Positions 38,146 through 46,849 of a stretch of 64,000 bases of DNA are shown here, piece by piece (position 1 is the stretch's first letter; each line of letters opens with the position of its first letter). A program made the translations under genes and the position numbers. Origin of the DNA: Porphyrobacter sp. TH134. Lineage in GTDB: Bacteria; Pseudomonadota; Alphaproteobacteria; Sphingomonadales; Sphingomonadaceae. The stretch spans positions 31,036-95,035 of the forward strand of contig NZ_PKRO01000010.1 of assembly GCF_002855495.1 (NCBI RefSeq), written 5' to 3'. The notes beneath the pieces were generated by a model. The model did not search any database. It was not told the origin of the DNA and saw only the letters and a program-made list of their open reading frames with translations.

Positions 38146-38481
38146 GTGTCAGACACTCTCACCCGCCTCGAAGCCACCATTGTCCAGCGCCTCGCCGCCT
38201 CGCCAGAGACAAGCTATGTGGCGAAACTCCACGCCAAGGGCCTCGCCAAGATTGCGCAGAAGGTCGGCGAGGAGGCGACCGAGACGGTGATTGCCGCGCT
38301 GGCGGGCGACGATGCCGAACTGGTGGGAGAGGCGGCGGACCTGCTCTTTCACCTGATGGTGCTGCTCGCCGAAAAGGGCGTGCCGATTGACAGCGTTCTT
38401 GCCGAACTCGACCGGCGCGAGGGCATGTCCGGCATAGCTGAGAAAGAAGCCCGGGCTCAAAAAGCTGCCCGCACGGAGTAA
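38146..38481 (+). CDS. hisE: Phosphoribosyl-ATP diphosphatase HisE
   Basis: 111 aa from GTG 38146 (MSDTLTRLEATIV); an ATG at 38128 would add six residues but comes from the repeat, so GTG is preferred. Features AKIAQKVGEEATETVIAAL and ADLLFHLMVLLAE are the all-alpha PRA-PH motifs. Hydrolyses PR-ATP to PR-AMP. Last his gene before the HIT protein. Confidence 0.93.
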   Translation: MSDTLTRLEATIVQRLAASPETSYVAKLHAKGLAKIAQKVGEEATETVIAALAGDDAELVGEAADLLFHLMVLLAEKGVPIDSVLAELDRREGMSGIAEKEARAQKAARTE

Positions 38482-38484
38482 CCC

Positions 38485-38865
38485 ATGCCGATCGATCCGA
38501 CCCTGCCTTACGATGACAACAACATCTTCGCTCGCATCCTGCGCGGGGAAATCCCGGCGAAGAAAGTCTACGAGGATGACTGGGCCTTCGCCTTTGAAGA
38601 TATCAACCCGCAGGCCGAGGTGCATACGCTGGTGATCCCCAAGGGCCGCTATGTCAGCTGGGATGATTTCAGCGCCAAGGCTTCGGACGCCGAAATCGGC
38701 GGCTTCGTGCGCGCGGTGGGCGAAGTGGCCCGCGCCAAGGGGCTCGTCGAACCCGGTTACCGCCTGCTCGCCAATATCGGCCAGCATGGCGGGCAGGAAG
38801 TGCCGCACCTCCACGTCCATATTTTCGGCGGGCAGCCGCTCGGCCCGATGATCGCGCGGCGCTGA
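38485..38865 (+). CDS. HIT family protein
   Basis: 126-aa HINT-type nucleotide hydrolase with the HxHxHxx motif HLHVHIFGGQPLG near the C-terminus and the FARILRGEIPAKKVYEDD N-terminus. Immediately follows hisE, 4 nt after the stop. Likely cleaves adenosine 5'-phosphoramidate-type compounds; precise substrate unknown. Confidence 0.95.
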   Translation: MPIDPTLPYDDNNIFARILRGEIPAKKVYEDDWAFAFEDINPQAEVHTLVIPKGRYVSWDDFSAKASDAEIGGFVRAVGEVARAKGLVEPGYRLLANIGQHGGQEVPHLHVHIFGGQPLGPMIARR

Positions 38866-38956
38866 ATACGGATTAACCCGCGTTCCAGTGCCGTTCATCG
38901 ACAATTCGCGATGTCGCGGCTTTGCAGGGATTCCCCGCTAGGCTAGGTGGCGCCTG

Positions 38957-39421
38957 ATGATTTCTCCCAACCCTCCCGGCGGTGTCCTCGATGGCGCGCG
39001 GCACCTGTATGCGGTGCGCGTCTATTACGAGGATACCGACCTGTCGGGGATCACCTACCACGCCAATTACCTGCGCTGGTTTGAACGCGCGCGCAGCGAT
39101 CTGTTACGCCTGCTCGGCATTAATCAGCGCGCGGCGATTGAGAGCGGGGCCAAAGGAGGGGATGGGGGCGCTTACGCCCTGTCTGAAGTGAACCTCAAAT
39201 ACTTGCGCCCGGCCAAGCTCGATGATGACGTGGTAATCGAAACCCGCTGCACGGAACTGGGCGCCGCGTCCTGCCGGATGCACCAGATTGCGCGCCGGGG
39301 TGACGAGCCGCTGTGCGAAGCGCACCTCAGGGTCGGCTTCATCACCCTCGATGGCCGCCCGCGCCGCCAGCCTGCCGCATGGCGGGCCGCTTTCCAGACT
39401 TTCATGAACGAGGATACCTGA
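38957..39421 (+). CDS. ybgC: Tol-Pal-associated acyl-CoA thioesterase YbgC
   Basis: 154-aa hotdog-fold thioesterase. Sequence block VRVYYEDTDLSGITYHANYL includes the catalytic Asp of the YbgC group, and LSEVNLKYLRPAKLDDDVVI follows. It is the usual first gene of tol-pal operons. The ATG is one of several close starts; no strong Shine-Dalgarno is evident. Confidence 0.93.
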   Translation: MISPNPPGGVLDGARHLYAVRVYYEDTDLSGITYHANYLRWFERARSDLLRLLGINQRAAIESGAKGGDGGAYALSEVNLKYLRPAKLDDDVVIETRCTELGAASCRMHQIARRGDEPLCEAHLRVGFITLDGRPRRQPAAWRAAFQTFMNEDT

Positions 39422-39425
39422 CCCT

Positions 39426-40127
39426 GTGACGCTCGCCCTGCTCAGCGCCGCCGCCGCTGCTCCCACCCGGCTCGACCCGGTCGAACTGTTCCTGACCGCA
39501 GACATCATCGTGCAGGCCGTGATGCTTGGCCTGATCCTTGCCAGCGTGTGGGTGTGGACGATCATCGTCTCCTTCAGCCTGCGGATCGGCGCGCTGGGCA
39601 AGAAATCGCGGGAATACGAGGCCGAGTTCTGGGAGCATCAGGGCAGCGAGGGCTTGCTGACCAAGCAGGTGCGCAAAGAAGTGCCTGCCGCCCGCGTGGC
39701 TGCCGCCGGGCTTGATGAATGGCGCAAGTCCACCGCCAAGCAGCCGGTCGACCGCGCTGCCACTCGCGAGCGCATCGCCGCCGTGATGGAAAGCCAGGTT
39801 GCCGAGGAAGCCGACGCGCTGGCCGGGCGATTGAATTTTCTGGCCACGGTCGGATCAGTCGCGCCGTTTGTCGGGTTGTTCGGCACGGTGTGGGGGATCA
39901 TGAACAGCTTCTTCCAGATCGGCGCGCAGCAAAGCGCCAGCCTCACTGTGGTCGCCCCCGGCATTGCCGAGGCACTGTTTGCCACCGCCATCGGCCTGTT
40001 CGCCGCGATCCCGGCCGTGATTGCGTACAACCGCTTTGGCGGGGCGGTAGACCGGTACGAGGCGGGCTTGCAGCGCTTCGCCGACAAGCTCCACACGGGC
40101 CTGAGCCGCGAGTTGGACCGCGCATGA
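39426..40127 (+). CDS. tolQ: TolQ, proton-channel subunit of Tol-Pal
   Basis: 233-aa ExbB/TolQ-family inner membrane protein, starting at a GTG 5 nt after ybgC. An N-terminal helix (ADIIVQAVMLGLILASVWVW), a long cytosolic part, and two further helices (LNFLATVGSVAPFVGLFGT, GIAEALFATAIGLFAAIPAV) are typical. Works with TolR to use the proton motive force for outer-membrane constriction at division. Confidence 0.96.
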   Translation: MTLALLSAAAAAPTRLDPVELFLTADIIVQAVMLGLILASVWVWTIIVSFSLRIGALGKKSREYEAEFWEHQGSEGLLTKQVRKEVPAARVAAAGLDEWRKSTAKQPVDRAATRERIAAVMESQVAEEADALAGRLNFLATVGSVAPFVGLFGTVWGIMNSFFQIGAQQSASLTVVAPGIAEALFATAIGLFAAIPAVIAYNRFGGAVDRYEAGLQRFADKLHTGLSRELDRA

Positions 40128-40153
40128 TGATACGCACTGAAACCGGCTGCGCA

Positions 40154-40239
40154 GCAGTCGCAAGGGCGACTGCCCGCCCGCAGCGGGCGCAGCTTTGCTG
40201 CGCGTCTAGCGAGGACCGCACGCCCGGACGGGCGTGCGG
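40154..40239. repeat. Run of four perfect hairpins between tolQ and tolR
   Basis: Consecutive stem-loops: GCAGTCGC/GCGACTGC (40154-40173), GCCCGC/GCGGGC (40172-40188), GCGCAGC/GCTGCGC (40187-40203) and CCGCACGCCCG/CGGGCGTGCGG (40216-40239). They fill the gap to the tolR start. No T-tract follows on the plus strand. Resembles a dispersed palindromic element rather than a terminator. Confidence 0.75.
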
Positions 40240-40248
40240 AAAACAAAA

Positions 40249-40686
40249 ATGAGCATGGGTGTATCCTCCCGCCGCCGCAGCAAACGTAGCCGCCGCGCGG
40301 CGATGGCCGAGATCAACGTCACGCCGCTGGTCGATGTGATGCTGGTGCTGCTGATTATCTTCATGGTCACAGTCACGCTGCCTGCGGTCGGTGTTCCGGT
40401 AGAACTGCCCGAAAGCCGTGCCGCACCGGTTGAGGAGCAGCCCGATCAGATTACGATCTCGATCGACCGGGAAGGGATTATCTATATCGAGGATACGGCT
40501 GTGCCCGCTGGCGGGCTTCCGGCGGCGTTGAAGGCGCTGGACCGCGGCGGCGAGCAGCCGCTGGTCGTGCTGCGCGGTGATCGCAGTTTGGATTATGGCC
40601 GGGTGATGCAGGTGATGGGCGAATTGGGCCGAGCCGGCTTCACCTCGATCTCGCTGGTCACCGATGGTTCAGTTTCGGCTCCATAG
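40249..40686 (+). CDS. tolR: TolR, Tol-Pal energising subunit
   Basis: 145-aa single-helix periplasmic protein of the ExbD/TolR family. Basic N-terminus, then AEINVTPLVDVMLVLLIIFM with the proton-path Asp in the helix, then a periplasmic domain with EQPDQITISIDREGIIYIED and VVLRGDRSLDYG. ATG 40249 is preferred; a GTG at 40234 lies in the hairpin. Acts with TolQ and TolA. Confidence 0.94.
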   Translation: MSMGVSSRRRSKRSRRAAMAEINVTPLVDVMLVLLIIFMVTVTLPAVGVPVELPESRAAPVEEQPDQITISIDREGIIYIEDTAVPAGGLPAALKALDRGGEQPLVVLRGDRSLDYGRVMQVMGELGRAGFTSISLVTDGSVSAP

Positions 40687-40699
40687 TCGGGACAGGGTT

Positions 40700-41524
40700 A
40701 TGGCGCAGCCTGCACTCCGGAACGACGAAAAGGTCGGCCTTGCCGCGGCGCTGGTGCTGCACGGCGCGCTGGTGGCGGTGCTGCTGATGCAAACGGTGCG
40801 CAGCGAGGTTTCGGTCTTTCCCGAACGCATGACGGTCAGCCTTGCGAGTGAGGTGGGGCTGGAGGCAGCCGCGCCCGATCCTGTGCCCGAAAGCCGCGCC
40901 GCGATTGCGCCGACGCTGTCTGACGAACCGGCCCCTGCGCCTGAGGTTGTGCGGCCGGAGCCTGCCGTGCAGCCCCAGCCGACCCTGCCCAAACCCAAGC
41001 CCGCCGCCCGCACGCCGGCCCCCCGGCCCGTGCCCACCCGCGAGCGCGCGGCGCCTGAACGCGCCGCGCCCCGGCAGGCTGCTGCCACCCCGCCCAAGCC
41101 TGCGGCCAGAACCGGCGGCGGCAGTCGGATCGGGGATGATTTCCTCGCCGGGGCCGGGTCATCGACCACCACGCAGGAAACCCGCGCGCCCGCATCGCAG
41201 ATCGGTGCGAGCGCCAAGGCGTCGATCCAGCAGGCGCTCGCCCGGCAAGTCAAGCCGCACTGGACCGCGCCGCAGGGCGTGGATGTTGATCTGCTGGTGA
41301 CGCTGGTCGATTTCGATCTCAATCCCGATGGCAGCCTGAAAGGCCGCCCCCGGGTGCGCAGCCAGAGCGGCGTCAACGAATCCAACCGCGCACAAGCGGC
41401 TCGTCACGCGGAAAATGCGATCCGTGCGGTGCAGCTTGCCGCGCCGTTCAAGCTGCCCGAAGAATATTACGAAGCCTGGAAGACTGTCCGGGGCGCCCGT
41501 TTTGACAGGAATACATCACGATGA
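40700..41524 (+). CDS. tolA: TolA-like energy-transducing protein
   Basis: 274 aa: N-terminal membrane helix (VGLAAALVLHGALVAVLLMQ), a Pro/Ala/Glu-rich extended linker (about 60-150), and a C-terminal TonB/TolA-like domain (IQQALARQVKPHW, LVTLVDFDLNPDGSLKGRP, NAIRAVQLAAPFKLP). It is in the TolA position between tolR and tolB, but the linker is Pro-rich and not the long Ala/Lys-rich helix of E. coli TolA. It follows the tolR stop by 13 nt and overlaps tolB (ATGA). Confidence 0.88.
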   Translation: MAQPALRNDEKVGLAAALVLHGALVAVLLMQTVRSEVSVFPERMTVSLASEVGLEAAAPDPVPESRAAIAPTLSDEPAPAPEVVRPEPAVQPQPTLPKPKPAARTPAPRPVPTRERAAPERAAPRQAAATPPKPAARTGGGSRIGDDFLAGAGSSTTTQETRAPASQIGASAKASIQQALARQVKPHWTAPQGVDVDLLVTLVDFDLNPDGSLKGRPRVRSQSGVNESNRAQAARHAENAIRAVQLAAPFKLPEEYYEAWKTVRGARFDRNTSR

Positions 41525-42930
41525 AACCCGCTTTGCTTGCCGCCCTGCTTGTCACCGCTGCATTCCCTGCGTCCCTCATGGCGCAGGATCTGGGCGCGCC
41601 CATCGGCGATGACGCTCCGGTCGAAACGACCGCCACCGATGCCTCGCAGGCGCAGGCGGAAGAGGGGATTTCCTTTACTGTCACCGATGAAAGCGCATGG
41701 CAGGACATCGGCATCGCGATCCCCGCCTTTGCCACCGACCGCGAGCGCGCGACGCCCGCCAACGAGGCCGGCACCGGTGCGCTGGGCCGCGAAGTTGCCC
41801 GCGTCATCACCGCCAACCTGCGCAATAATGGCCTGTTCAAGCCGGTCGGCCCCGACAGCCTGCCGCAGCCCGGCTTCACCCAGATCACTGCGCCCGCCTT
41901 TCCCACCTGGAGCGGGCAGGGCGCTGAAATGCTGGTCCACGGCTATGTCCGCGCGCGCGATGATGGCCGGCTGGTGGTCGGCTGCTACCTTTATGATGTC
42001 GCCTTGCAGAGCGAGCTGGTGCGTGAAGGCTGGGTCGTCGCGCCTGCCGACTGGCGCCGCGCGGCGCATAAGTGCAGCGATCTCATCTTCTCCCGGCTGA
42101 CCGGCGAAAGCCCGTTCTTTGACAGCCGCATCGCCTATATCGCCGAGACCGGGCCCAAGGACCGCCGGGTCAAGCGCCTTGCGGTGATGGATAGTGACGG
42201 GGCGAACCACCGCTTCCTGACATTGGGCAGCGCCACCGCGCTCACCCCGCGCTATTCGCCCGACTATTCGAAGATCCTCTACCTCTCCTATGTCGACGGC
42301 AATCCGCGCATCTATGTCTATGACATCGGCACGGGCAAGCAGACGCTGGTGACGGAGAACCGCAACCCCACCATCGCCCCGCGCTGGTCGCCTGATGGCA
42401 AGCACATCCTCTATTCGATGGCGGTGGCGGGCAATACCGACATCTACCGCGTGCCGGCGACCGGCGGCGCAAGCATCAAGCTGACCGACAATCCGGGGAT
42501 CGACGTGGGCGGCAGCTATTCGCCCGATGGCACCAAGATCGTGTTCGAAAGCGACCGTTCGGGCAGCCAGCAATGCTATGTCATGGACGCGGACGGCAAG
42601 AACCAGAAGCGCATCAGCTTTTTTGGCGGGCGCTGCGCCACGCCCGAATGGAGCCCGCGCGGCGACCAGATCGCCTTCACGCGGATCGCGGGCGATTTCA
42701 ACGTCGCGGTGATGAACACGGGCGGCGGCAATATGCGCGTGCTGACCCGCGGCTGGCAGGACGAAGCCCCGACCTGGGCCCCCAATGGCCGCATCATCCA
42801 GTTCTTCCGCACCGAGCGGAACACCGGACGATCAGGGATTTGGCAGGTCGATCTCACCGGCCAGAACGAACGCCGCCTGCCGACCCCGGTTGATGCCTCC
42901 GACCCCGCCTGGGGCCCGATCCGCCCCTGA
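41521..42930 (+). CDS. tolB: Tol-Pal translocation protein TolB
   Basis: 469-aa periplasmic beta-propeller. A signal peptide (MKPALLAALLVTAAFPASLM) leads, then the alpha/beta domain, then WD40-like propeller repeats with SPDGTKI, RYSPDYSKILYLS, RWSPDGKHILYSM and EWSPRGDQIAFTRI. Binds Pal and links the outer membrane to TolA. The ATGA start overlaps tolA. Confidence 0.97.
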   Translation: MKPALLAALLVTAAFPASLMAQDLGAPIGDDAPVETTATDASQAQAEEGISFTVTDESAWQDIGIAIPAFATDRERATPANEAGTGALGREVARVITANLRNNGLFKPVGPDSLPQPGFTQITAPAFPTWSGQGAEMLVHGYVRARDDGRLVVGCYLYDVALQSELVREGWVVAPADWRRAAHKCSDLIFSRLTGESPFFDSRIAYIAETGPKDRRVKRLAVMDSDGANHRFLTLGSATALTPRYSPDYSKILYLSYVDGNPRIYVYDIGTGKQTLVTENRNPTIAPRWSPDGKHILYSMAVAGNTDIYRVPATGGASIKLTDNPGIDVGGSYSPDGTKIVFESDRSGSQQCYVMDADGKNQKRISFFGGRCATPEWSPRGDQIAFTRIAGDFNVAVMNTGGGNMRVLTRGWQDEAPTWAPNGRIIQFFRTERNTGRSGIWQVDLTGQNERRLPTPVDASDPAWGPIRP

Positions 42931-42953
42931 TGATGACTGAAAGGAAAAGCGCG

Positions 42954-43472
42954 ATGAACACCAAGCTTGCCACGATCCTCTTGCTGGCTTCGGCCACCGG
43001 CCTTGCCGCCTGTTCCAAGAAAGCGCCCGAAGTGCTGCCGCCTGCCCCGACCGATACCGCGCAGCCGACCCAACCGGCCATGCCCGCCCAGCCATCCGGC
43101 GCGCAGCCCGGCACGCAGGCGCATTTCGCGCAGGCCGTGGGGTCTTCGACCACGATCTACTTCGATACGGATCGCTATAATGTGGATTCGCAAGATGCCG
43201 CCGCGCTTCAGGCGCAGGCGCAGTATTTTGCGCGTTTCCCGCAGGTCACCTTCACGATCGAAGGCCATGCCGATGAACGCGGCACCCGCGAATACAACCT
43301 GGCGCTGGGTGAACGCCGCGCCAATTCGGCCAAGGCCTATCTCGTCAGCCTGGGCGTGGATGCCAACCGGATTTCGGTGGTGAGCTATGGCAAGGAACGG
43401 CCCGTGGCGCTGGCCTCAAACGAGGCGGCCTATGCGCAGAACCGCCGCGCGGCGAGCGTCATTATCAACTGA
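42954..43472 (+). CDS. pal: Peptidoglycan-associated lipoprotein Pal
   Basis: 172-aa OmpA-like lipoprotein. Lipobox GLAAC (Cys20), a Pro-rich linker, and the OmpA-C domain with STTIYFDTDRYNVDS, FTIEGHADERGTREYNLALG and KAYLVSLGVDANRISVVSYG, the peptidoglycan-binding surface. Start ATG 42954 has AAGGA nine bases upstream. Final gene of the tol-pal operon. Confidence 0.97.
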   Translation: MNTKLATILLLASATGLAACSKKAPEVLPPAPTDTAQPTQPAMPAQPSGAQPGTQAHFAQAVGSSTTIYFDTDRYNVDSQDAAALQAQAQYFARFPQVTFTIEGHADERGTREYNLALGERRANSAKAYLVSLGVDANRISVVSYGKERPVALASNEAAYAQNRRAASVIIN

Positions 43473-43475
43473 TCG

Positions 43476-43625
43476 TCAGCCTTGCAGCAGGCCGGGCGCA
43501 CGCTCGGCCTGTTCGGCCATTACCGGCGCATCTATCCCGCTCAGATCGCGCAGTGATGTGACCACGCACAGCCCCGCGAGCGCAAGCACGCAAAACAGGC
43601 TGGAGAGGGTTAACTGCTGGCTCAT
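43476..43625 (-). CDS. Small membrane protein (49 aa)
   Basis: 49 aa with a single membrane helix LSSLFCVLALAGLCVVTSL near the N-terminus and a hydrophilic tail. GGAAAG lies seven to eight bases before the ATG (43625). Stop is 4 nt from the pal stop, so it is convergent. Size and context give no function. Confidence 0.5.
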   Translation of the reverse strand: MSQQLTLSSLFCVLALAGLCVVTSLRDLSGIDAPVMAEQAERAPGLLQG

Positions 43626-43810
43626 CACTTCGGCTTTCCTGCGCGCCGGATTGATCGGCGCGGCGTGGGTGGTTTTGCATTGCAACATTTCACATTGCAA
43701 CTGGTTCCCGTATTCTCACGCCTTTCCTTTCCCGGCCATGCCGCCTAGATTGAGCGCGTGAGACAATCGACCAACGACATTCTGCCCAGCCTGCTGCCCG
43801 AGCTTAGCGC

Positions 43811-44344
43811 ATGACCCGCGCCCGCCGTTCGATGGACTGGGGCTTCCCGCGCTGGCGGCCCTATGGCGCTTCGCAAGAGGCGGTCAATGTGCGCATCTGC
43901 GACCGCCACGGCTGCGATGAACCGGGCAATTGCCCCGCGCCCAAGGCCCCCAACAGCCGCGACCGGTGGTATTTCTGCCAGCGCCACGCGGCTGAATACA
44001 ATTCCCGCTGGGACTACTTCGAAGGCCTCGACAAGGCCGAGAAGGAAGAACGCGCGCATGCCGAGCGGCAGGAATCCTCAGGTTATGCCGAAAGCGCGCA
44101 TTATGGCTGGGCGGGATCGGGCGATGGCTCGCGCTCGGCCGACGAAATGCGCGCGCTGGAGGTGCTGGGGCTGGAGGCTGATGCCGATTTCAACGCGGTG
44201 AAGAAAGCCTACCGCGCACGCGCCAAGGAAGTACATCCCGACGTGAAGCCCGGCGATGCCGACGCGGCCAAGCAATTCCAGCTGATCCAGACCAGTTACG
44301 AAGTCCTGCGCGCCGCCGAAGAACGGCGCGAATGGCGGGGCTAG
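43811..44344 (+). CDS. J-domain protein
   Basis: 177 aa with a zinc-like N-terminal section (CDRHGCDEPGNCPAPK, FCQRH), a charged middle, and a C-terminal J-domain: EVLGLEADADFNAVKKAYR, KEVHPDVKPGD with the HPD triad, and QLIQTSYEVLRAAEERR. DnaK co-chaperone. The N-terminal cysteines are outside the J-domain and could bind a metal. Its stop shares a CTAG with the convergent SDR gene. Confidence 0.93.
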   Translation: MTRARRSMDWGFPRWRPYGASQEAVNVRICDRHGCDEPGNCPAPKAPNSRDRWYFCQRHAAEYNSRWDYFEGLDKAEKEERAHAERQESSGYAESAHYGWAGSGDGSRSADEMRALEVLGLEADADFNAVKKAYRARAKEVHPDVKPGDADAAKQFQLIQTSYEVLRAAEERREWRG

Positions 44345-45186
44345 CGCGCCTCATCTGATCGCGGCCCGGCAAAGCCCTTGCCGACACTGTCGATCTGCGG
44401 GTCGGGGTTGTCGTTCCACCACGGCACATCGGTCCATGGGCGCACATCGACCTCGTGGCTCCAGCAATTGCGCGGCTGGTGGGCGAGGTGCCAGTAGGTT
44501 TCCGCCAGCGCGGCCGGGTCGATCACGCCGTCATGGCCCTTGCCAGCCTTGAACGCATCGAAGCTGTCGCCCAGCAGCTTGCCCAGCGTGTCAGGCGCAT
44601 CGACGGGGCCGTCGACGATGACATGGGCAACATGCACGCCCTGCCGCGCAAATTCGGCGTTGAGGGTCTGGCACAGCATCCGCCGCCCGCCCATCGCGGC
44701 GGCATGGCTGTGCTGCCCGGCATTGCCGCGCACCGCCGCCGTCGCCGAGGTGACCAGTAATGTGCCATGCGCCCCGGTTTTCGCGCGCTCTACCATCTGC
44801 GGCAGCAGCGCATGGGCGAGGCGGAAGACGCCATAGGTGCCCAGCCGCCAGCCGAGTTCGAAGATGCGGTGCGGGGTCTGATCGAGCGTCCGGTTCCCGA
44901 TCTGCGCGCCGAGGTTGTAGAGCGCGGCCTGGATCGGGCCAATATCCCGTTCGGTGCGTTCGACCAGTTCCTCGATCGTGCCGTCTTCGGCTGCGTTCAG
45001 CAGGGTGCCAGTGGCAGACCCGCCCGCCGCCTCGATCTGGCCAACCATTTTCGCCAACCCCGCCGCGTCGCTGCGCCGGGCTAGCACCGCGTGATAGCCA
45101 CCGGCGGCAAAGCGCATCGCGGCGTTCCCGCCGATCCCAGCGCCTGCACCAATGACGAGGAATACTGGCTTTCGGCTATCTGTCAT
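44341..45186 (-). CDS. SDR-fold protein without the usual YxxxK
   Basis: 281 aa. N-terminal Rossmann motif GAGAGIGGNAAMRFA fits the short-chain dehydrogenase family, and DIGPIQAALYNLGAQIGN takes the place of NNAG. LLVTSATAAVRGNAGQHSHAAAMGGRRMLCQTLNAEFA is where Ser and YxxxK should be; Ser is there but Tyr and Lys are not. The C-terminal part VPWWNDNPDPQIDSVG is family-unlike. It may be inactive, bind a nucleotide, or use other residues. Convergent with the J-domain gene. Confidence 0.8.
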   Translation of the reverse strand: MTDSRKPVFLVIGAGAGIGGNAAMRFAAGGYHAVLARRSDAAGLAKMVGQIEAAGGSATGTLLNAAEDGTIEELVERTERDIGPIQAALYNLGAQIGNRTLDQTPHRIFELGWRLGTYGVFRLAHALLPQMVERAKTGAHGTLLVTSATAAVRGNAGQHSHAAAMGGRRMLCQTLNAEFARQGVHVAHVIVDGPVDAPDTLGKLLGDSFDAFKAGKGHDGVIDPAALAETYWHLAHQPRNCWSHEVDVRPWTDVPWWNDNPDPQIDSVGKGFAGPRSDEAR

Positions 45187-45237
45187 GGCTGTTTCTTCCC
45201 GTTAGCGCCGCGCCCGCTCAGTCTGGCGCAGTTCATG

Positions 45238-46683
45238 TCATCGCAGCGCAGCAATGCCCCACACGACGGCGACAATCAGCAGTGCGCCTGCAAGATCGAG
45301 CAGTGCGCCTGCGGTCACCATCCTGCCGATCCGGATGCGTCCGGTGGCCCAGGCGATGGCATTGGGCCCGGTTCCGGCTGGCAGCATAAAGCCCCAGCTG
45401 CCCGCCAGCGCGGCAGGCAGGGCCAGCAGGACGGGATCGGCGCCGAGCGCCACCACCAGGGCTGCCACCACCGGAATAATCCCGGTGGCCGTGGCGACAT
45501 TGCTGGCGAATTCCGTCACCACAATCACCAGCGCCACCACCGCCAGCGCGACGAATAGCAGCGGCCAGCTCGCCAGCGGCAGCAGGGCCTGACCGATCCA
45601 GTCTGCAAGGCCCGAGGCTTGCATCCCGGCGGCCAGCGCCAACCCGCCGCCGAACATGAAAATGACACTCCACGGCGCGCGCTCGGCCTCCTGCCAGATC
45701 AGCAGCGGTCGGCCCGTTCCGTCGGGCGTCAGAAACAGCGCCAGCGCGGCGGTGACAGCAATCGTGCCATCGTTCCATGCGCCCGGCGGCAACAGCGGCG
45801 CGACCAGCGGCTGCGTGACCCAGGCCGCAAAGGTGAGGAGCGCCAGCGGCACCAGCCGCTTTTCGGGCGTGGTCCAAGGGGCCTTGTTATCAATCGCGGT
45901 GCGCGCCGCGTTGATATCGAAGGGGTGTGCGGACACTTGCTGTACCCGCGCGATAATCAAGGCGGCGAGCGGGATGCCGAGCAACACCAGCGGCACGCCG
46001 TACATCGACCATTCCAAAAAGGTGATCCGCACGCCTGCGATCTCGTCCAGCAGACCCACCGCGATGGCATTGGTGGGTGAGCCGACAATCGTGCCCAGCC
46101 CGCCGATGCTGGCGGCAAAGGCAATGCCCATCGGCAAGGCGCCATCGAGGCCGTCCTGCGGGGGGATGCCAGCCTGATCGCTGCCGAGCGCATCACCTGT
46201 TGCCGTGCCGCGTCCGCTGTCGAGCACCGCCAGCGCCATCGGCATCATGATCAGTGCGGTCGAGGTGTTGGAGATGAACATCGATAGCAGCGCAGCGGCG
46301 ATCATGAAGGCCAGCAGCAGTCGGGCAGGGCCCCCGGTCGTGCCCACGGCGCGCAGGATCGCTAGGCTGAGGCGGCGGTGCATCCCCGTGCGCTCAATCG
46401 CCAGCGCGATAAACGCACCGCCCAGCAGCAGGAAGAGGATGGGCGAATAATAGGTGCTCGCCGTAGTCTCGGCGTCGGATACGCTGGCCAGCGGCAGAAT
46501 GAGGAAGGGCAAAAGCGCCGTCACGGTCAGCGGAACCGCTTCGGTCATCCACCAGACCGCCATCCACACGACGAGGCCTGCAACCAGCCACGCCCCTGAA
46601 GGCATTCCCGCAGGCGGCGCTAATACCAGCGTCAGTGCAAAGGCCAGCGGTCCTAGAACGCGACCGATCCGGCCTGCTGTCAT
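45238..46683 (-). CDS. SLC13 (DASS) family carboxylate transporter
   Basis: 481-aa integral membrane protein, 11-12 helices. Two Na+-binding SNT-type motifs: SMFISNTSTALIMMPMAL in the first half and VVTEFASNVATATGIIPV in the second. Two inverted hairpin repeats are typical. Predicted Na+-coupled dicarboxylate or sulfate uptake; substrate not assignable. The 51 nt between its stop and the start of the SDR-like gene is short. Confidence 0.9.
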   Translation of the reverse strand: MTAGRIGRVLGPLAFALTLVLAPPAGMPSGAWLVAGLVVWMAVWWMTEAVPLTVTALLPFLILPLASVSDAETTASTYYSPILFLLLGGAFIALAIERTGMHRRLSLAILRAVGTTGGPARLLLAFMIAAALLSMFISNTSTALIMMPMALAVLDSGRGTATGDALGSDQAGIPPQDGLDGALPMGIAFAASIGGLGTIVGSPTNAIAVGLLDEIAGVRITFLEWSMYGVPLVLLGIPLAALIIARVQQVSAHPFDINAARTAIDNKAPWTTPEKRLVPLALLTFAAWVTQPLVAPLLPPGAWNDGTIAVTAALALFLTPDGTGRPLLIWQEAERAPWSVIFMFGGGLALAAGMQASGLADWIGQALLPLASWPLLFVALAVVALVIVVTEFASNVATATGIIPVVAALVVALGADPVLLALPAALAGSWGFMLPAGTGPNAIAWATGRIRIGRMVTAGALLDLAGALLIVAVVWGIAALR

Positions 46684-46787
46684 CTGCGCTGTTCCCCCCG
46701 ACTACGGTGGTGGAGGGGTATCAGCTTGTTGCCGCCGCGTGCAAGCCCTCACTGACGCGCCCTTACGGATAGGGGCGCCTCATACCA

Positions 46788-46818
46788 AACGGGGCGAGCC
46801 TTGAAGGCCCGCCCCGTT
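46788..46818 (-). terminator. Terminator-type hairpin downstream of infC
   Basis: On the minus strand, AACGGGGCGGGCCTT and AAGGCTCGCCCCGTT pair at 14 of 15 positions and are followed by TTTGG, 30 nt after the infC stop. The tight loop and weak T-run leave some doubt. Confidence 0.55.
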
Positions 46819-46849
46819 GTAAAATTGCTCGCAAGGGAATGGCTGCGCC

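Noticed and set aside
40216..40247. Perfect 11-bp stem before tolR as an intrinsic terminator
   Set aside because: No T-tract on the plus strand (it is followed by AAAACAAAAA), and tolR continues the operon.
43758..43814. 18-codon GTG ORF before the J-domain gene as a leader peptide
   Set aside because: Overlap of stop and start exists, but there is no clear ribosome site and no unusual composition.
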